Source: Pseudoalteromonas sp. T1lg88
GTDB lineage: Bacteria; Pseudomonadota; Gammaproteobacteria; Enterobacterales; Alteromonadaceae
Length of the DNA stretch: 64,000 bases
NCBI RefSeq assembly: GCF_002964765.1
Contig: NZ_PQCF01000032.1
Coordinates: 1 to 64,000 of the forward strand
Direction: 5' to 3'
The position numbers were made by a program, and so were the translations under genes. This document shows, in pieces, positions 16,975 to 25,111 of this stretch (position 1 is the first letter of the stretch; each line of letters starts with the position of its first letter). The notes beneath the pieces are model-generated. The model searched no databases and was not told where the DNA came from. It worked only from the letters and a program-made list of their open reading frames with translations.

Positions 16975-16981
16975 AGAAACT

Positions 16982-17470
16982 TCACTTAGCGTTTGTTTTA
17001 TTAATTAGCCAATCACAAAACTCTTCTTTGGTGGGGAAAACCAGAAAAGTCTTATCCTGAACTTTGGCTGTTTCTGTTAGTAGCCAATCGTATGCTTCTT
17101 CTTTGTAGCCTTTACCATCGAAAACGATGACTAAGTTTGACTCCGGTGCTTTCATCAATGATTCAAAGAAGAATGGAAATTTTTGGTCGACAGAGCCAGA
17201 GGTTTCCTGGCGGTGGGCTTCCACTCTCACTAGACCGTGCTGATTGCTATTAACGAGGAATGAGCTTTGTCGTTTGGAGCCATACATATCTTCATACGCA
17301 TTGCGCTTGTTAAAGCTATTCAATTCGGGCGATTCTGATTTGCTTTCTTCATAACCTAAGAGAAGCAGAGTTTCTTCGATCTCTTTGCAGAATCTGCGGT
17401 TTGACTCGATGGGGTTTTTAGCACTAATTGACGGGCTTATTTCTTCGAATAAAGGAAGTTGGCTTTCCAT
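16982..17470 (-). CDS. PD-(D/E)XK nuclease-like protein, possibly degenerate
   Basis: 162 residues. The centre reads VRVEAHRQETSGSVDQKFPF followed by NLVIVFDGKGYKEEAYDWLL. This is the arrangement I know from a class of small PD-(D/E)XK restriction-type nucleases (E-x-K-x-Q, then GS-x-D/E-x-K, then a VIVxDGxGxK strand). The first acidic position seems to be Ser (QSSFLV) and the E-x-K reads E-A-H, so catalysis may be lost or altered. The N-terminus (MESQLPLFEE) is acidic. It forms a two-gene unit with the membrane protein at 16444 inside a repeat-rich accessory stretch. Family call is from motif memory and is moderate. Confidence 0.5.
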   Translation of the reverse strand: MESQLPLFEEISPSISAKNPIESNRRFCKEIEETLLLLGYEESKSESPELNSFNKRNAYEDMYGSKRQSSFLVNSNQHGLVRVEAHRQETSGSVDQKFPFFFESLMKAPESNLVIVFDGKGYKEEAYDWLLTETAKVQDKTFLVFPTKEEFCDWLINKTNAK

Positions 17471-17604
17471 ATCATGTCCTTATGAATTTATACGCGCAGG
17501 TTTCAAGCTAATGAAAGCACGTTCTTATGTCAATTTTAAAACAATGAGTAAATATCAGGTCTAACTCACAGCCACCCCAATCCAGCCGTATTACACAGGC
17601 GCAT

Positions 17605-17787
17605 CAGCTGATTTCCCGTTAAAATTCGCGCTGTAGAAATCGGCTTTTGTTGCGGAGCGTGTTTGAAACAACGAGATAGGGCTGAAAGCGGATTTAAGAG
17701 AGTGAACAGTTTCACTCTCGCCGCTTGAAGGCGACGAGCTCTGCGAGGAGGGGGACTGCGAAGTTAGGTTTACCGAGTCAGGACGAC
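17605..17787 (+). repeat. Composite repeat, copy B, with internal hairpin insert
   Basis: It matches copy A on both sides (CAGCTGATTTCCCGTT...GAAACAACGA and TGCGAAGTTAGGTTTACCG...GACGAC). Between these, about 17675-17756, are some 82 extra bases with a 9-bp hairpin (GAGAGTGAA / TTCACTCTC). The insert resembles the palindromic element in layout but has a different stem sequence. The gap 17471-17983 holds no other feature that I can see. Confidence 0.72.
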
Positions 17788-17983
17788 AAAATCTGAATAT
17801 AAAAAACCGCTGTCAGCGGTCTGACTCCAAACGTATCGCATAAATACAGCCACAACAGGACTACCCCTGTTCAGTTACCGTGTTATATTCATTTTAAGTG
17901 TCATCATTTTATCCGCATAAGGCTGGTATCAATACCGGGCCAGCTTAGCAAATGGATGTAGCGGCGAATTTAAGAAGAGGCGT

Positions 17984-18292
17984 ATGCAAGAATCAGATTT
18001 ATTTTCACAACTGGGCCAACGCAAGCAGCAGCAAAGTGAGCTGGTCGACACGGTCAACAAACATTATGGCGATTATGTGTTTAACTCGGTCGGCGCGGTG
18101 ACCACCAGTGAGAGTGTGTATTTCCCTATTAAAGAAGGCGTGCTCGCCGGCTACTGGCTCGACACGGATGCCGCAGACTATCAATCTCTGGAAGGTAAAA
18201 CCCTTTCATCTATCGAAAACCTGTACTTCTTTGTCTTTACCCCGCAACAGATGCAAGAGCTGATCCTTGACGCCGATGAAGAGGAAGAGTAA
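17984..18292 (+). CDS. Small acidic hypothetical protein
   Basis: 102 residues, ending in an acidic tail (LDADEEEE). It reads as a compact cytoplasmic domain with HYGDYVFNSVGAVTTSESVYFPI and LEGKTLSSIENLYFFVFTPQ. AAGAGGCGT upstream gives a fair ribosome site. No family recognised. It is isolated between repeats, and its codon use resembles the core genes. Confidence 0.6.
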   Translation: MQESDLFSQLGQRKQQQSELVDTVNKHYGDYVFNSVGAVTTSESVYFPIKEGVLAGYWLDTDAADYQSLEGKTLSSIENLYFFVFTPQQMQELILDADEEEE

Positions 18293-18385
18293 GCAAACCC
18301 AGATTTCCTAGGCATAGAAGTTTGGTTAGGTCTTGCGCTTAGCCGAACCCACAATCACTCTAATCTCCACTTCGTCACACAGGTG

Positions 18386-18425
18386 TATTAGTTGATTTTC
18401 TGTTTAAATTCGCGCTGGAGAAATC
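18386..18425 (+). repeat. Composite repeat, copy C (partial)
   Basis: TATTAGTTGATTTTCTGTTTAAATTCGCGCTGGAGAAATC corresponds to the left ends of copies A and B. After it the sequence turns into REP-like units with CCATCCATGGCGG and GACCGACCTA. Confidence 0.6.
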
Positions 18426-18551
18426 CTCCCCTTTGTTGTCGGCCTTATCGGCAATGTGCTCCTACATTGCTCTACTACCGCCATCCATGGCGGCAAAGAC
18501 CGACCTATAAACTGTTATCCATGACGGCAAAGTCTAACTTACAGTGCTTTG

Positions 18552-18577
18552 TTGTCGGCCTAAAAGACCGACCTACA
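18552..18577 (-). repeat. REP-like unit, inverted copy
   Basis: On the minus strand TTGTAGGTCGGTCTTTTAGG CCGAC, one base longer than the copy at 12118. With copy C it fills the gap 18293-18632, where no gene is seen. Confidence 0.65.
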
Positions 18578-18632
18578 AACCTCAATTCCACGTTGTCACA
18601 CAGATGTGTGAGTTCAATACGTAGGACACTTG

Positions 18633-19685
18633 CTAGTTAACCTCTTCATTATGTTCACTAAAATACCGGCCGCGCTTAAGTTGCCACTGGCCGTCCTGGC
18701 TCTGGCACATGGCATAGCGAAAATAGGGCTGGATGCCGGGCCAGTGATAGCGCAGGTCGCTGAACCACACGCAGCCTTGCTTTGCCGATGTCTCTTTTGC
18801 TAACACCACCGGGTACTCGGCAAAGTCTCTAAAGGCCTTGAAGTCTGGGTGTTGCCACGCCTGTTGAACAAGCGGCTCCGCGTGTGCCGGGTGGGTATAG
18901 CTGTGCCATTGCAAGGCATCAGTCCGGGTGTAGGCTCCAGAAAAGCCTGTTACCCCAGCGGCGTGGGACAGGTTGTCCGCCAGTGGATCGGTTTTGAACT
19001 TAAGATAGGCCTGATAAATATGCTCCTCGTCTTCGCTGAGCAGCTGCCAATAAAGGGGTGAAAAAGGCTGTGGCAGCAAGCGACTATCCGCATTGGGCGC
19101 TATTTGCACCGTTAAAGTGAGTTTTATGCCAAGCACAGCCGCAAGATAGAGTAAGGGCGGGCTCAGGGCCGCCAGGTGATAGCGCTTTTGGTGCCACCTT
19201 TTTTTTCGGTAAATATACATCAGCAATGCGGCCAGCATTACGCTCAGGGTGAAGTAGGGGTCGATGATAAATAAGAGGTCCCAGCTAAATTTCACGTCTG
19301 ACAAGGGGGCAAACCAACGAGTTCCGAACACGGTTAAGGTGTCTGCTACTAGGTGCGAGAGAATAGCAAGCCAACAGATGGTAAAGACCAGTGCGGCGTT
19401 TGCCAGGCGCAGCAGTTTACACAAGAGATAGCTTATCAGCGCCGCCCACACGGGGGAGAGCAGCAGGGAGTGAGTTTCGGCCCGGTGCCAATAGGCTAGA
19501 AAGTCTAACGGGTTGAGCCAAAAGAGCAGGTAGTCAATGTCCGGAAAAAGGGCCACCGCAGCGCCGATCGCGGCTCTGAGTTTCCAGCCAGTCTTTGTGC
19601 TGGTGTCTGCGCCTGCCGATGAAGGTTTAGCTGCGGGCAACTGGGCGACAAGGGCGCCAATGAATACATGGGTGAGGGCATCCAA
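18633..19685 (-). CDS. YdjM-type membrane-bound metal-dependent hydrolase
   Basis: A 350-residue inner-membrane protein of the YdjM/YbcI (DUF457) family. It has the conserved N-terminus MDALTHVFIGALVAQL, the acidic ALFPDIDYLLFW motif, and HRAETHSLLLSP with the conserved His residues. Five or more hydrophobic segments fill the first 200 residues, and a soluble C-terminal domain (about 210-350) follows. Some relatives in E. coli are LexA-controlled; their substrate is unknown. The start lies two bases after the TetR stop, so both share a transcript. Confidence 0.85.
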   Translation of the reverse strand: MDALTHVFIGALVAQLPAAKPSSAGADTSTKTGWKLRAAIGAAVALFPDIDYLLFWLNPLDFLAYWHRAETHSLLLSPVWAALISYLLCKLLRLANAALVFTICWLAILSHLVADTLTVFGTRWFAPLSDVKFSWDLLFIIDPYFTLSVMLAALLMYIYRKKRWHQKRYHLAALSPPLLYLAAVLGIKLTLTVQIAPNADSRLLPQPFSPLYWQLLSEDEEHIYQAYLKFKTDPLADNLSHAAGVTGFSGAYTRTDALQWHSYTHPAHAEPLVQQAWQHPDFKAFRDFAEYPVVLAKETSAKQGCVWFSDLRYHWPGIQPYFRYAMCQSQDGQWQLKRGRYFSEHNEEVN

Positions 19686-19687
19686 GG

Positions 19688-20284
19688 CTAGGTTGCTCGA
19701 CCCGGGCGGGAGAAAAAGCCATGACCGGCATGAATGCGCTTAAGCAAGCCCCTTAACAGGGCTCTGGTTTTGGCATTATCGGCACTGTTATCGCTTAAAA
19801 AGCAATAAAAGCTGCTCAGATAGGCGCTGGTGAGCGCAATTTCGTCGGCCACCTTGGCCAATCCCTGCTGCGGGCGCGCCGCCGCTTCTCTGAACCACTG
19901 CACGGTGCGGCTGACGCGGGTCACACCATGGGCCTGCAGGTGAACATGCCCGGGCTCCAGTTTATAACGCATAATATCGCGCACCACGGCTTTGTAAGGG
20001 GCCAGATAATGAAACCAGCTCATGATGCAATTGAGGGTACGCTCTTGCTCCGAGCCTACTTTAGCGGCCTCGGTATCGGCGTAAGCGAGCATGGCCCTAT
20101 CGGCACCATCGAACAGCGCCTCGGCGATATCGTCCTTGGAGCGAAAGTACCTGTGTATATCGCTTAAACCACAATTGAGCGAGCCGGCCAGCTGCTGCAG
20201 CGAAAAGCGCTCCCAGCTCGATTGCTGCGCTAAGGCAATGGCAGCAAAGAGTATGGTCTGGGGTGAAAGCATATCGGCAGCCAT
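19688..20284 (-). CDS. TetR-family transcriptional regulator
   Basis: 198 residues. The N-terminal helix-turn-helix (WERFSLQQLAGSLNCGLSDI then HRYFRSKDDIAEALFD) is typical of TetR. The ligand domain is all-helical and not recognisable further. It is the first gene of a two-gene unit with the YdjM-type protein. The divergent Na/Pi transporter begins 228 bases away; control of either is plausible but not shown. Confidence 0.88.
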   Translation of the reverse strand: MAADMLSPQTILFAAIALAQQSSWERFSLQQLAGSLNCGLSDIHRYFRSKDDIAEALFDGADRAMLAYADTEAAKVGSEQERTLNCIMSWFHYLAPYKAVVRDIMRYKLEPGHVHLQAHGVTRVSRTVQWFREAAARPQQGLAKVADEIALTSAYLSSFYCFLSDNSADNAKTRALLRGLLKRIHAGHGFFSRPGRAT

Positions 20285-20511
20285 AAAAAGAACGCCTTAA
20301 ACAAGCGGGGTGGGTGTGCTTTTAGTATAGGAAGCGGCAAGCGCAGCGACAATGATACGGCTTACCCTGCTGCGGCCATGGGTTTTCCCTGCGAAAGCCA
20401 AGGGGATTATTATTACTCCAAATACGAACCAAGATCGCTGGACAATATTGCGCTAACTGCATCTAAAACCTATGCTTTTTATATCTGCCTTGCTCAAAAT
20501 TTGATAAGCAA

Positions 20512-22101
20512 ATGGAAAACCTGACGATTGCCATGGCTGGATTAACCGCCATTATTCTTTTTATTTTTGGGCTTCAGAATTTCTCTCGGGAAATTGAAAG
20601 CATCTCAGGCGAGCGCTTTCGTAAGTCCCTGAGCCGGGCAACGCGCATACCCATACTCGGCGTCTTTATTGGCGCCATTGTTACCGCTTTAATTCAGTCC
20701 AGCTCCGCCACCTCGGTGATCACTATTAGTTTAGTTAACGCCGGGGTGTTAACGTTCAAAAACAGTGTGGGCATTATTTTCGGTTCCAACGTGGGCACCA
20801 CAATAACGGCGCAGCTGGTGGCCTTTAAGCTTACCGTGTTTGCGCCCGTGTTTATCATTATCGGCTTTTTCTTATCGCTGACGCGCAATCGTTTTTCTAT
20901 CTTCGGCAAGGCCATCTTTTATTTCGGGTTTGTGTTTTTCAGCCTGAATCTGATCTCTTCGTCTTTGGCGCCATTACAAAATAATCCGGCGTTAATTGAG
21001 ATTTTAACCCAGCCGCAAAACCCCCTGATTGCGATTTTGGTTGGCTGTATTTTTACCGCCATGGTGCAGTCGAGCTCGGTCACAACGGGTTTGGCTATTA
21101 TCTTCACCCAGCAGGGGGTTTTGGGCCTTGAGAATGCGGTGCCCATCATTATGGGGGCCAATATAGGCACCACGGCAACGGCTATGATCGCCGTGTTTGG
21201 GATGGATATTGCCGCTAAAAAAGCAGCCTTGAGTCACCTCTTGTTTAATGTGGGTGGGGTCTTGTTGTTTTTGCCCGTTATTTTATTGTTTGGCCACAAG
21301 TTAAGTGACGTGACCATGGATCCGGCCATTGCCCTGGCTAACATTCACTTTATATTCAACGTGGTTGCCAGCCTCATCTTTATTATTTTTGTCACCCCTT
21401 TTACCCGCTTTGTCGACTTTTTGCTGGGTGAAGGGAAAATGGACTTTGAGCGCCTTGAGCTGCCGACCTATCAAGAAGACGAAGAGTTTCAGCTTATCGT
21501 GGACAGGCTTGAAACGGGTAATCAACAGCTGCTCAACTTTTTAAAGGAGAACTACAACCTTGTCACCCTAAGCTTAGAAACAAACTACAAGAGCATTCAG
21601 GACACGGCGCAAAAACGCATTGAATATGTCAATTTTATCGAAAAAGAGTACATGACTTACTTCACTTCGCTGTTAAGCAAGATGAAGGATGAAGAGCAAT
21701 CACGAGAGCTGATAATACAAATTAATCGCTATGATTATCTGTTCCAGATCCATGACTCAATTACCGATCTGTTTGAGAGCAAACGCATCATGAGTGAGCA
21801 ATTTATCGAGCTGAAAAGTGATATTTTGATTCTGGTAAGAGAGTTATCGAGCGATACCTTAAATCTTTTTACAAAAACCAGTGAGCATCTAGAGGAGCCC
21901 AATAATGAGGAGATTGAGAAGTCGGCCAAGTTGTTGCAGCTGCATCTTAATCAGGCCCACCGCAAGCTGTTATTGTTACTTGCCGATACCAATAGAAAAG
22001 ATGCCGGTGCGCTCACCAACTTTGTTACATACTCGCAGCGCCTCAAGGATAAATTATTAAATTTCCATAAGGTGTCTTCACACATAACCGCCGAATTATG
22101 A
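20512..22101 (+). CDS. Na+/phosphate cotransporter (NptA/YjbB type)
   Basis: 529 residues, inner membrane. It has the two inverted Na/Pi repeats, each with the QSSS signature: TALIQSSSATSVITISLVNA near residue 62 and AMVQSSSVTTGLAIIFTQ near residue 186. About eight membrane segments reach residue 305. A PhoU-like helical cytoplasmic domain fills 330-529 (LETGNQQLLNFLKENYNLV onward). The family moves phosphate with sodium. The gene stands alone with its own leader; there is no Pho box that I can call. Confidence 0.88.
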   Translation: MENLTIAMAGLTAIILFIFGLQNFSREIESISGERFRKSLSRATRIPILGVFIGAIVTALIQSSSATSVITISLVNAGVLTFKNSVGIIFGSNVGTTITAQLVAFKLTVFAPVFIIIGFFLSLTRNRFSIFGKAIFYFGFVFFSLNLISSSLAPLQNNPALIEILTQPQNPLIAILVGCIFTAMVQSSSVTTGLAIIFTQQGVLGLENAVPIIMGANIGTTATAMIAVFGMDIAAKKAALSHLLFNVGGVLLFLPVILLFGHKLSDVTMDPAIALANIHFIFNVVASLIFIIFVTPFTRFVDFLLGEGKMDFERLELPTYQEDEEFQLIVDRLETGNQQLLNFLKENYNLVTLSLETNYKSIQDTAQKRIEYVNFIEKEYMTYFTSLLSKMKDEEQSRELIIQINRYDYLFQIHDSITDLFESKRIMSEQFIELKSDILILVRELSSDTLNLFTKTSEHLEEPNNEEIEKSAKLLQLHLNQAHRKLLLLLADTNRKDAGALTNFVTYSQRLKDKLLNFHKVSSHITAEL

Positions 22102-22278
22102 CGCGCTGGCAAGGGAAGATAACGGGAGTTCTTGGTCGCATCGCACTGCCACTATAGTCTTTGCCCCGATACTCCTTTTACCGTCTTTGGGTGAACCAAA
22201 ACGCCGGTGGTGTAGTATTCATTGCTTATTATCAAAACCAGCTGAGCGCTTGCAGAAGCGCATCAAACAGGAGCACGC

Positions 22279-22935
22279 ATGTTAAATATGGATTTTGACC
22301 AGAAGTTAGCGATTAAAACGGCAGCGCAACCCTGGCAGGCAAGCCCGGCTAAAGGGGTGTGGCGCAAGCCATTGGAGCGCGAAGGCAAAGAGTCGGGGCA
22401 CACTACAAGCATAGTTAAATACGAGGCGGGCTCGTGTTTTAATCCGCACCCTCATCCTCTGGGCGAGGAGATCTTTGTGCTTGAGGGGGTGTTTTCAGAC
22501 GAGCACGGCGATTACCCGGCGGGCACCTACATTCGTAATCCACCTAATAGTGTGCACGCGCCCTTTAGTAAAGAAGGCTGCGTGCTCTTTGTGAAGCTCA
22601 ATCAGTTTGATGAAAAGGATACGCAAACGGTGCGCATCAACACCCGGGAAACACAGTGGCAACCGGGGCAGGGTGGCCTTGAAGTGATGCCACTGCACAC
22701 CTTTGAGCATGAACATACGGCCCTGGTGAAATGGCCCAAGGGCGAGCGCTTTGTGCCTCATAAGCACTTTGGCGGCGAAGAGGTTTTAGTGCTTAGTGGC
22801 GAGTTTTGCGATGAGTTCGGTCATTATCCGCAGGGCACCTGGCTGCGCAGCCCGCATATGAGTGAGCACACGCCGTACGTAAACGAAGAAACGGTGATCT
22901 TTGTGAAGGTAGGGCATGTGCCTTTTCGCTATTAG
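22279..22935 (+). CDS. Bicupin protein (ChrR-like cupin)
   Basis: 218 residues made of two tandem cupin domains. Domain 1 has the metal-binding pattern FNPHPHPLGEEIFVLEGVF (about 54-72) and domain 2 has FVPHKHFGGEEVLVLSGEF (about 155-173). Each has a HxH...E set and a downstream H (SVHAPF, SEHTPY). This resembles the cupin part of ChrR anti-sigma factors and related stand-alone cupins. There is no zinc-binding anti-sigma domain, so it is more likely a small metalloenzyme or sensor. RBS CAGGAGC lies upstream. Substrate unknown. Confidence 0.82.
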   Translation: MLNMDFDQKLAIKTAAQPWQASPAKGVWRKPLEREGKESGHTTSIVKYEAGSCFNPHPHPLGEEIFVLEGVFSDEHGDYPAGTYIRNPPNSVHAPFSKEGCVLFVKLNQFDEKDTQTVRINTRETQWQPGQGGLEVMPLHTFEHEHTALVKWPKGERFVPHKHFGGEEVLVLSGEFCDEFGHYPQGTWLRSPHMSEHTPYVNEETVIFVKVGHVPFRY

Positions 22936-23203
22936 CCGTAGCGCAATACCTGTGGCCTTGGCTAGGTGGTTCAATTAAGGAGCCGGCGCTGGTTTTACAC
23001 CGTTTTTTATCACATTCCTTTTAACACCGGGGTATATCTGGTTAGATAGGGCTGAAAACGCATTGCAATAAAGACAATAAGTAACAACGCAATGTGATAA
23101 ATTTCGAATAAGACGTCGGCAGATGTAAAGGTGTTGCAGGCCTGGTGTATCAGTTGTTTGCCTGTCGCGTGATCTTATAAATAAAAAAATAATCGAGGTA
23201 ACA

Positions 23204-23551
23204 ATGAAATCCCTAATTCACTTTCTTGCGGTAATCACGCTGGCGTTTAGTTCTGCGGTCTTTGCCCATGTCGATTTGAAAGCCAGTGTGCCCGCTGATA
23301 AGGCCACGCTAGCGCAAACTCCCGAGCTGTTATCACTCACATTTACCAAAGAAGTGCGCCTGGTGAAGGTATCACTAAAAAATGCGCAGGGTGAGGCCAT
23401 TAAATTTGGTTTTAAGCCCACTAAGGAAGCGAGCCTTGAGCATTCCTGGGCACTTCCTGAACTTGCGCCCTCAAGCTATCAGGTTGATATGATTTTTCTT
23501 GGCCAAGACGGCCATAAAATGAAAAGCAGCGTTAGCTTTGTTGTGAACTAA
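23204..23551 (+). CDS. copC: Periplasmic copper-binding protein CopC
   Basis: 115 residues. The signal peptide (SLIHFLAVITLAFSSAVFA) is cut before His, giving the mature N-terminus HVDLKASVPADKA, the usual Cu(II) site with its N-terminal histidine. The C-terminal DGHKMKSSVSF motif supplies the second histidine. The fold is a cupredoxin-like beta barrel of typical length. copD follows after 19 bases, an arrangement known for copper uptake or tolerance. Confidence 0.93.
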   Translation: MKSLIHFLAVITLAFSSAVFAHVDLKASVPADKATLAQTPELLSLTFTKEVRLVKVSLKNAQGEAIKFGFKPTKEASLEHSWALPELAPSSYQVDMIFLGQDGHKMKSSVSFVVN

Positions 23552-23570
23552 GCAAGGCTAATACCCTGTG

Positions 23571-24470
23571 ATGGACGTGTTTATCTGGAATACCATCATT
23601 GTGCTAGCGAAAATGGCCTTTTATGCAGGCTTTGCCGGTGTTGCAGGTTATGCCTTCTTGGGTCAGGTGTTTGCCCATGAACAGGACCCCGCACGGCCAG
23701 GCGTATTGAGCGGCATTTGCCTGCCATTATCTCTGGTTCTGCTTGCCTTTGTCGGCAATGCTGTTTGGTTTTTTGCCAATACCGGTGCCATGGCAGAAGA
23801 CGGCATTGGCGGCGCATTCGATAGCTTTATCCTGGAAATTATGTGGGATTCATCCATAGGTGCAGCGGCTCAGGTTAGAGCCCTGGGCTGCCTGGTTGCC
23901 TTAGGGGCGGTGATGCTTTTGGCTTGCTCTGCCAAAGCCACATTAGTTCAATGGGCGCGCCATGGCCTGTTTGCTGCCAGCTTATTAATGCTTGCCTACT
24001 CCTTTACCTTGGTAGGGCATGTTTCTGAGTTAGCGGCGCTAGAAAAAGCGCTTTTAATGATGCATGTTGTGGTGATGACCTGGTGGTTTGGGGCCCTGTA
24101 TCCGCTTAAACATGCCGTTGAGGTGCTCAATGATGATGGGCTAATAGCCCTGATGAACCGCTTTTCACGGCAGGCTAGTGTATTGGTTGGGGTTTTACTC
24201 TTGGCCGGGGCGTATTTGGCGTTTCAATTGCTCATCAGCCCCGCGGCACTGTTGGCGTCGAGTTACGGACAAACCTTACTGCTTAAGCTAGTGCTAGTGC
24301 TGTGTATATTGGCGCTGGCCGCCAGGCATAAGTTTATACTTGTTCCTCGGCTTAACAACCCGGATGGGCGGGCGGTGTTAGCTAACTCCATCACTCTAGA
24401 GATGGTCATCGCAGGGGCCATTTTGGCCGTCACCGCTTGCTTAACCAGTGTGGTAGGCCCTACTAACTAA
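23571..24470 (+). CDS. copD: Copper transport membrane protein CopD
   Basis: 299 residues with eight or so hydrophobic segments. It is a CopD-domain protein of the inner membrane that works with CopC. Characteristic pieces are LVGHVSELAALEKALLMMHV and VVMTWWFGALYPL, which include conserved His residues. The GTG immediately before ATG 23571 is an alternative start. It is followed by the secreted NTF2-like gene 21 bases on, so the three genes probably form one transcript. Confidence 0.9.
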   Translation: MDVFIWNTIIVLAKMAFYAGFAGVAGYAFLGQVFAHEQDPARPGVLSGICLPLSLVLLAFVGNAVWFFANTGAMAEDGIGGAFDSFILEIMWDSSIGAAAQVRALGCLVALGAVMLLACSAKATLVQWARHGLFAASLLMLAYSFTLVGHVSELAALEKALLMMHVVVMTWWFGALYPLKHAVEVLNDDGLIALMNRFSRQASVLVGVLLLAGAYLAFQLLISPAALLASSYGQTLLLKLVLVLCILALAARHKFILVPRLNNPDGRAVLANSITLEMVIAGAILAVTACLTSVVGPTN

Positions 24471-24491
24471 AACAATAAAAAGAGAAGCATA

Positions 24492-24956
24492 ATGAAATTA
24501 CTATCGGCATTTTTATTCCTACTGGCAACGACCAGCGTTGCCGTGCAAGCCCAGAGTGGCGATGAAAAAGACGCGAAACTGTTCAACGGCTTGGACACAC
24601 CAGCGGCCAGGGCGGTGCTAACCTTTAAACAGGCCCTTAAAAGCGGTGATAAGGCGCTCGCCACGGCACAGCTTGCCGATGATATTATTATTTTCGAGGG
24701 CGGGCGCGTAGAGCGCAGTGCCGACGAATATGCGCATCATCATATGTTATCCGATATGAAATACCTGAAAATGATGGAATCAAAAACACTGGAACATCAG
24801 GTTGAGGTTTTTGGTAACACCGCGGTTTCTGTTTCACGCAGCCATACCAAGGGCACCTATAAGGATAAGCAATACGATTATGAGGGTATGGAAACCATAG
24901 TGCTGGAGCAACAAGACGGACAGTGGAAAATAAAGCATATTCACTGGTCTAACTAA
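24492..24956 (+). CDS. Secreted NTF2-like (SnoaL/DUF4440-type) protein
   Basis: 154 residues with a signal peptide (KLLSAFLFLLATTSVAVQA). The mature part is a cone-shaped NTF2-like domain: AARAVLTFKQALKSGDKALA, LADDIIIFEGGRVERSADEYA with HHHM, and a C-terminal strand LEQQDGQWKIKHIHWSN. It ends the copCD transcript. The His/Met-rich loop (YAHHHMLSDMKYLKMM) could bind copper, which is an inference from composition and neighbours. Confidence 0.82.
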   Translation: MKLLSAFLFLLATTSVAVQAQSGDEKDAKLFNGLDTPAARAVLTFKQALKSGDKALATAQLADDIIIFEGGRVERSADEYAHHHMLSDMKYLKMMESKTLEHQVEVFGNTAVSVSRSHTKGTYKDKQYDYEGMETIVLEQQDGQWKIKHIHWSN

Positions 24957-25052
24957 GCCCTGGCGCCACTGTAGCCCTGGTTCTGACTGCCAGGCCAGAC
25001 GCACTCGCAAGTGATTGCATTCAAGTGATTGTCTTGATGCATAAAGCTCTCA

Positions 25053-25078
25053 AAAAAAGCGCCCTAAGGCGCTTTTTT
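25053..25078. terminator. Bidirectional terminator
   Basis: AAAAAAAGCGCC-CTAA-GGCGCTTTTTT works in both directions and separates the copCD unit from the convergent peptidase-like gene. Confidence 0.88.
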
Positions 25079-25111
25079 ATTGCTCTTGCTCGCCATTGGC
25101 GCAGGCAAGTT

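Noticed and set aside
12100..18640. CRISPR array
   Set aside because: The repeats are few, of different length and spacing, and partly inverted; no regular repeat-spacer pattern is present.
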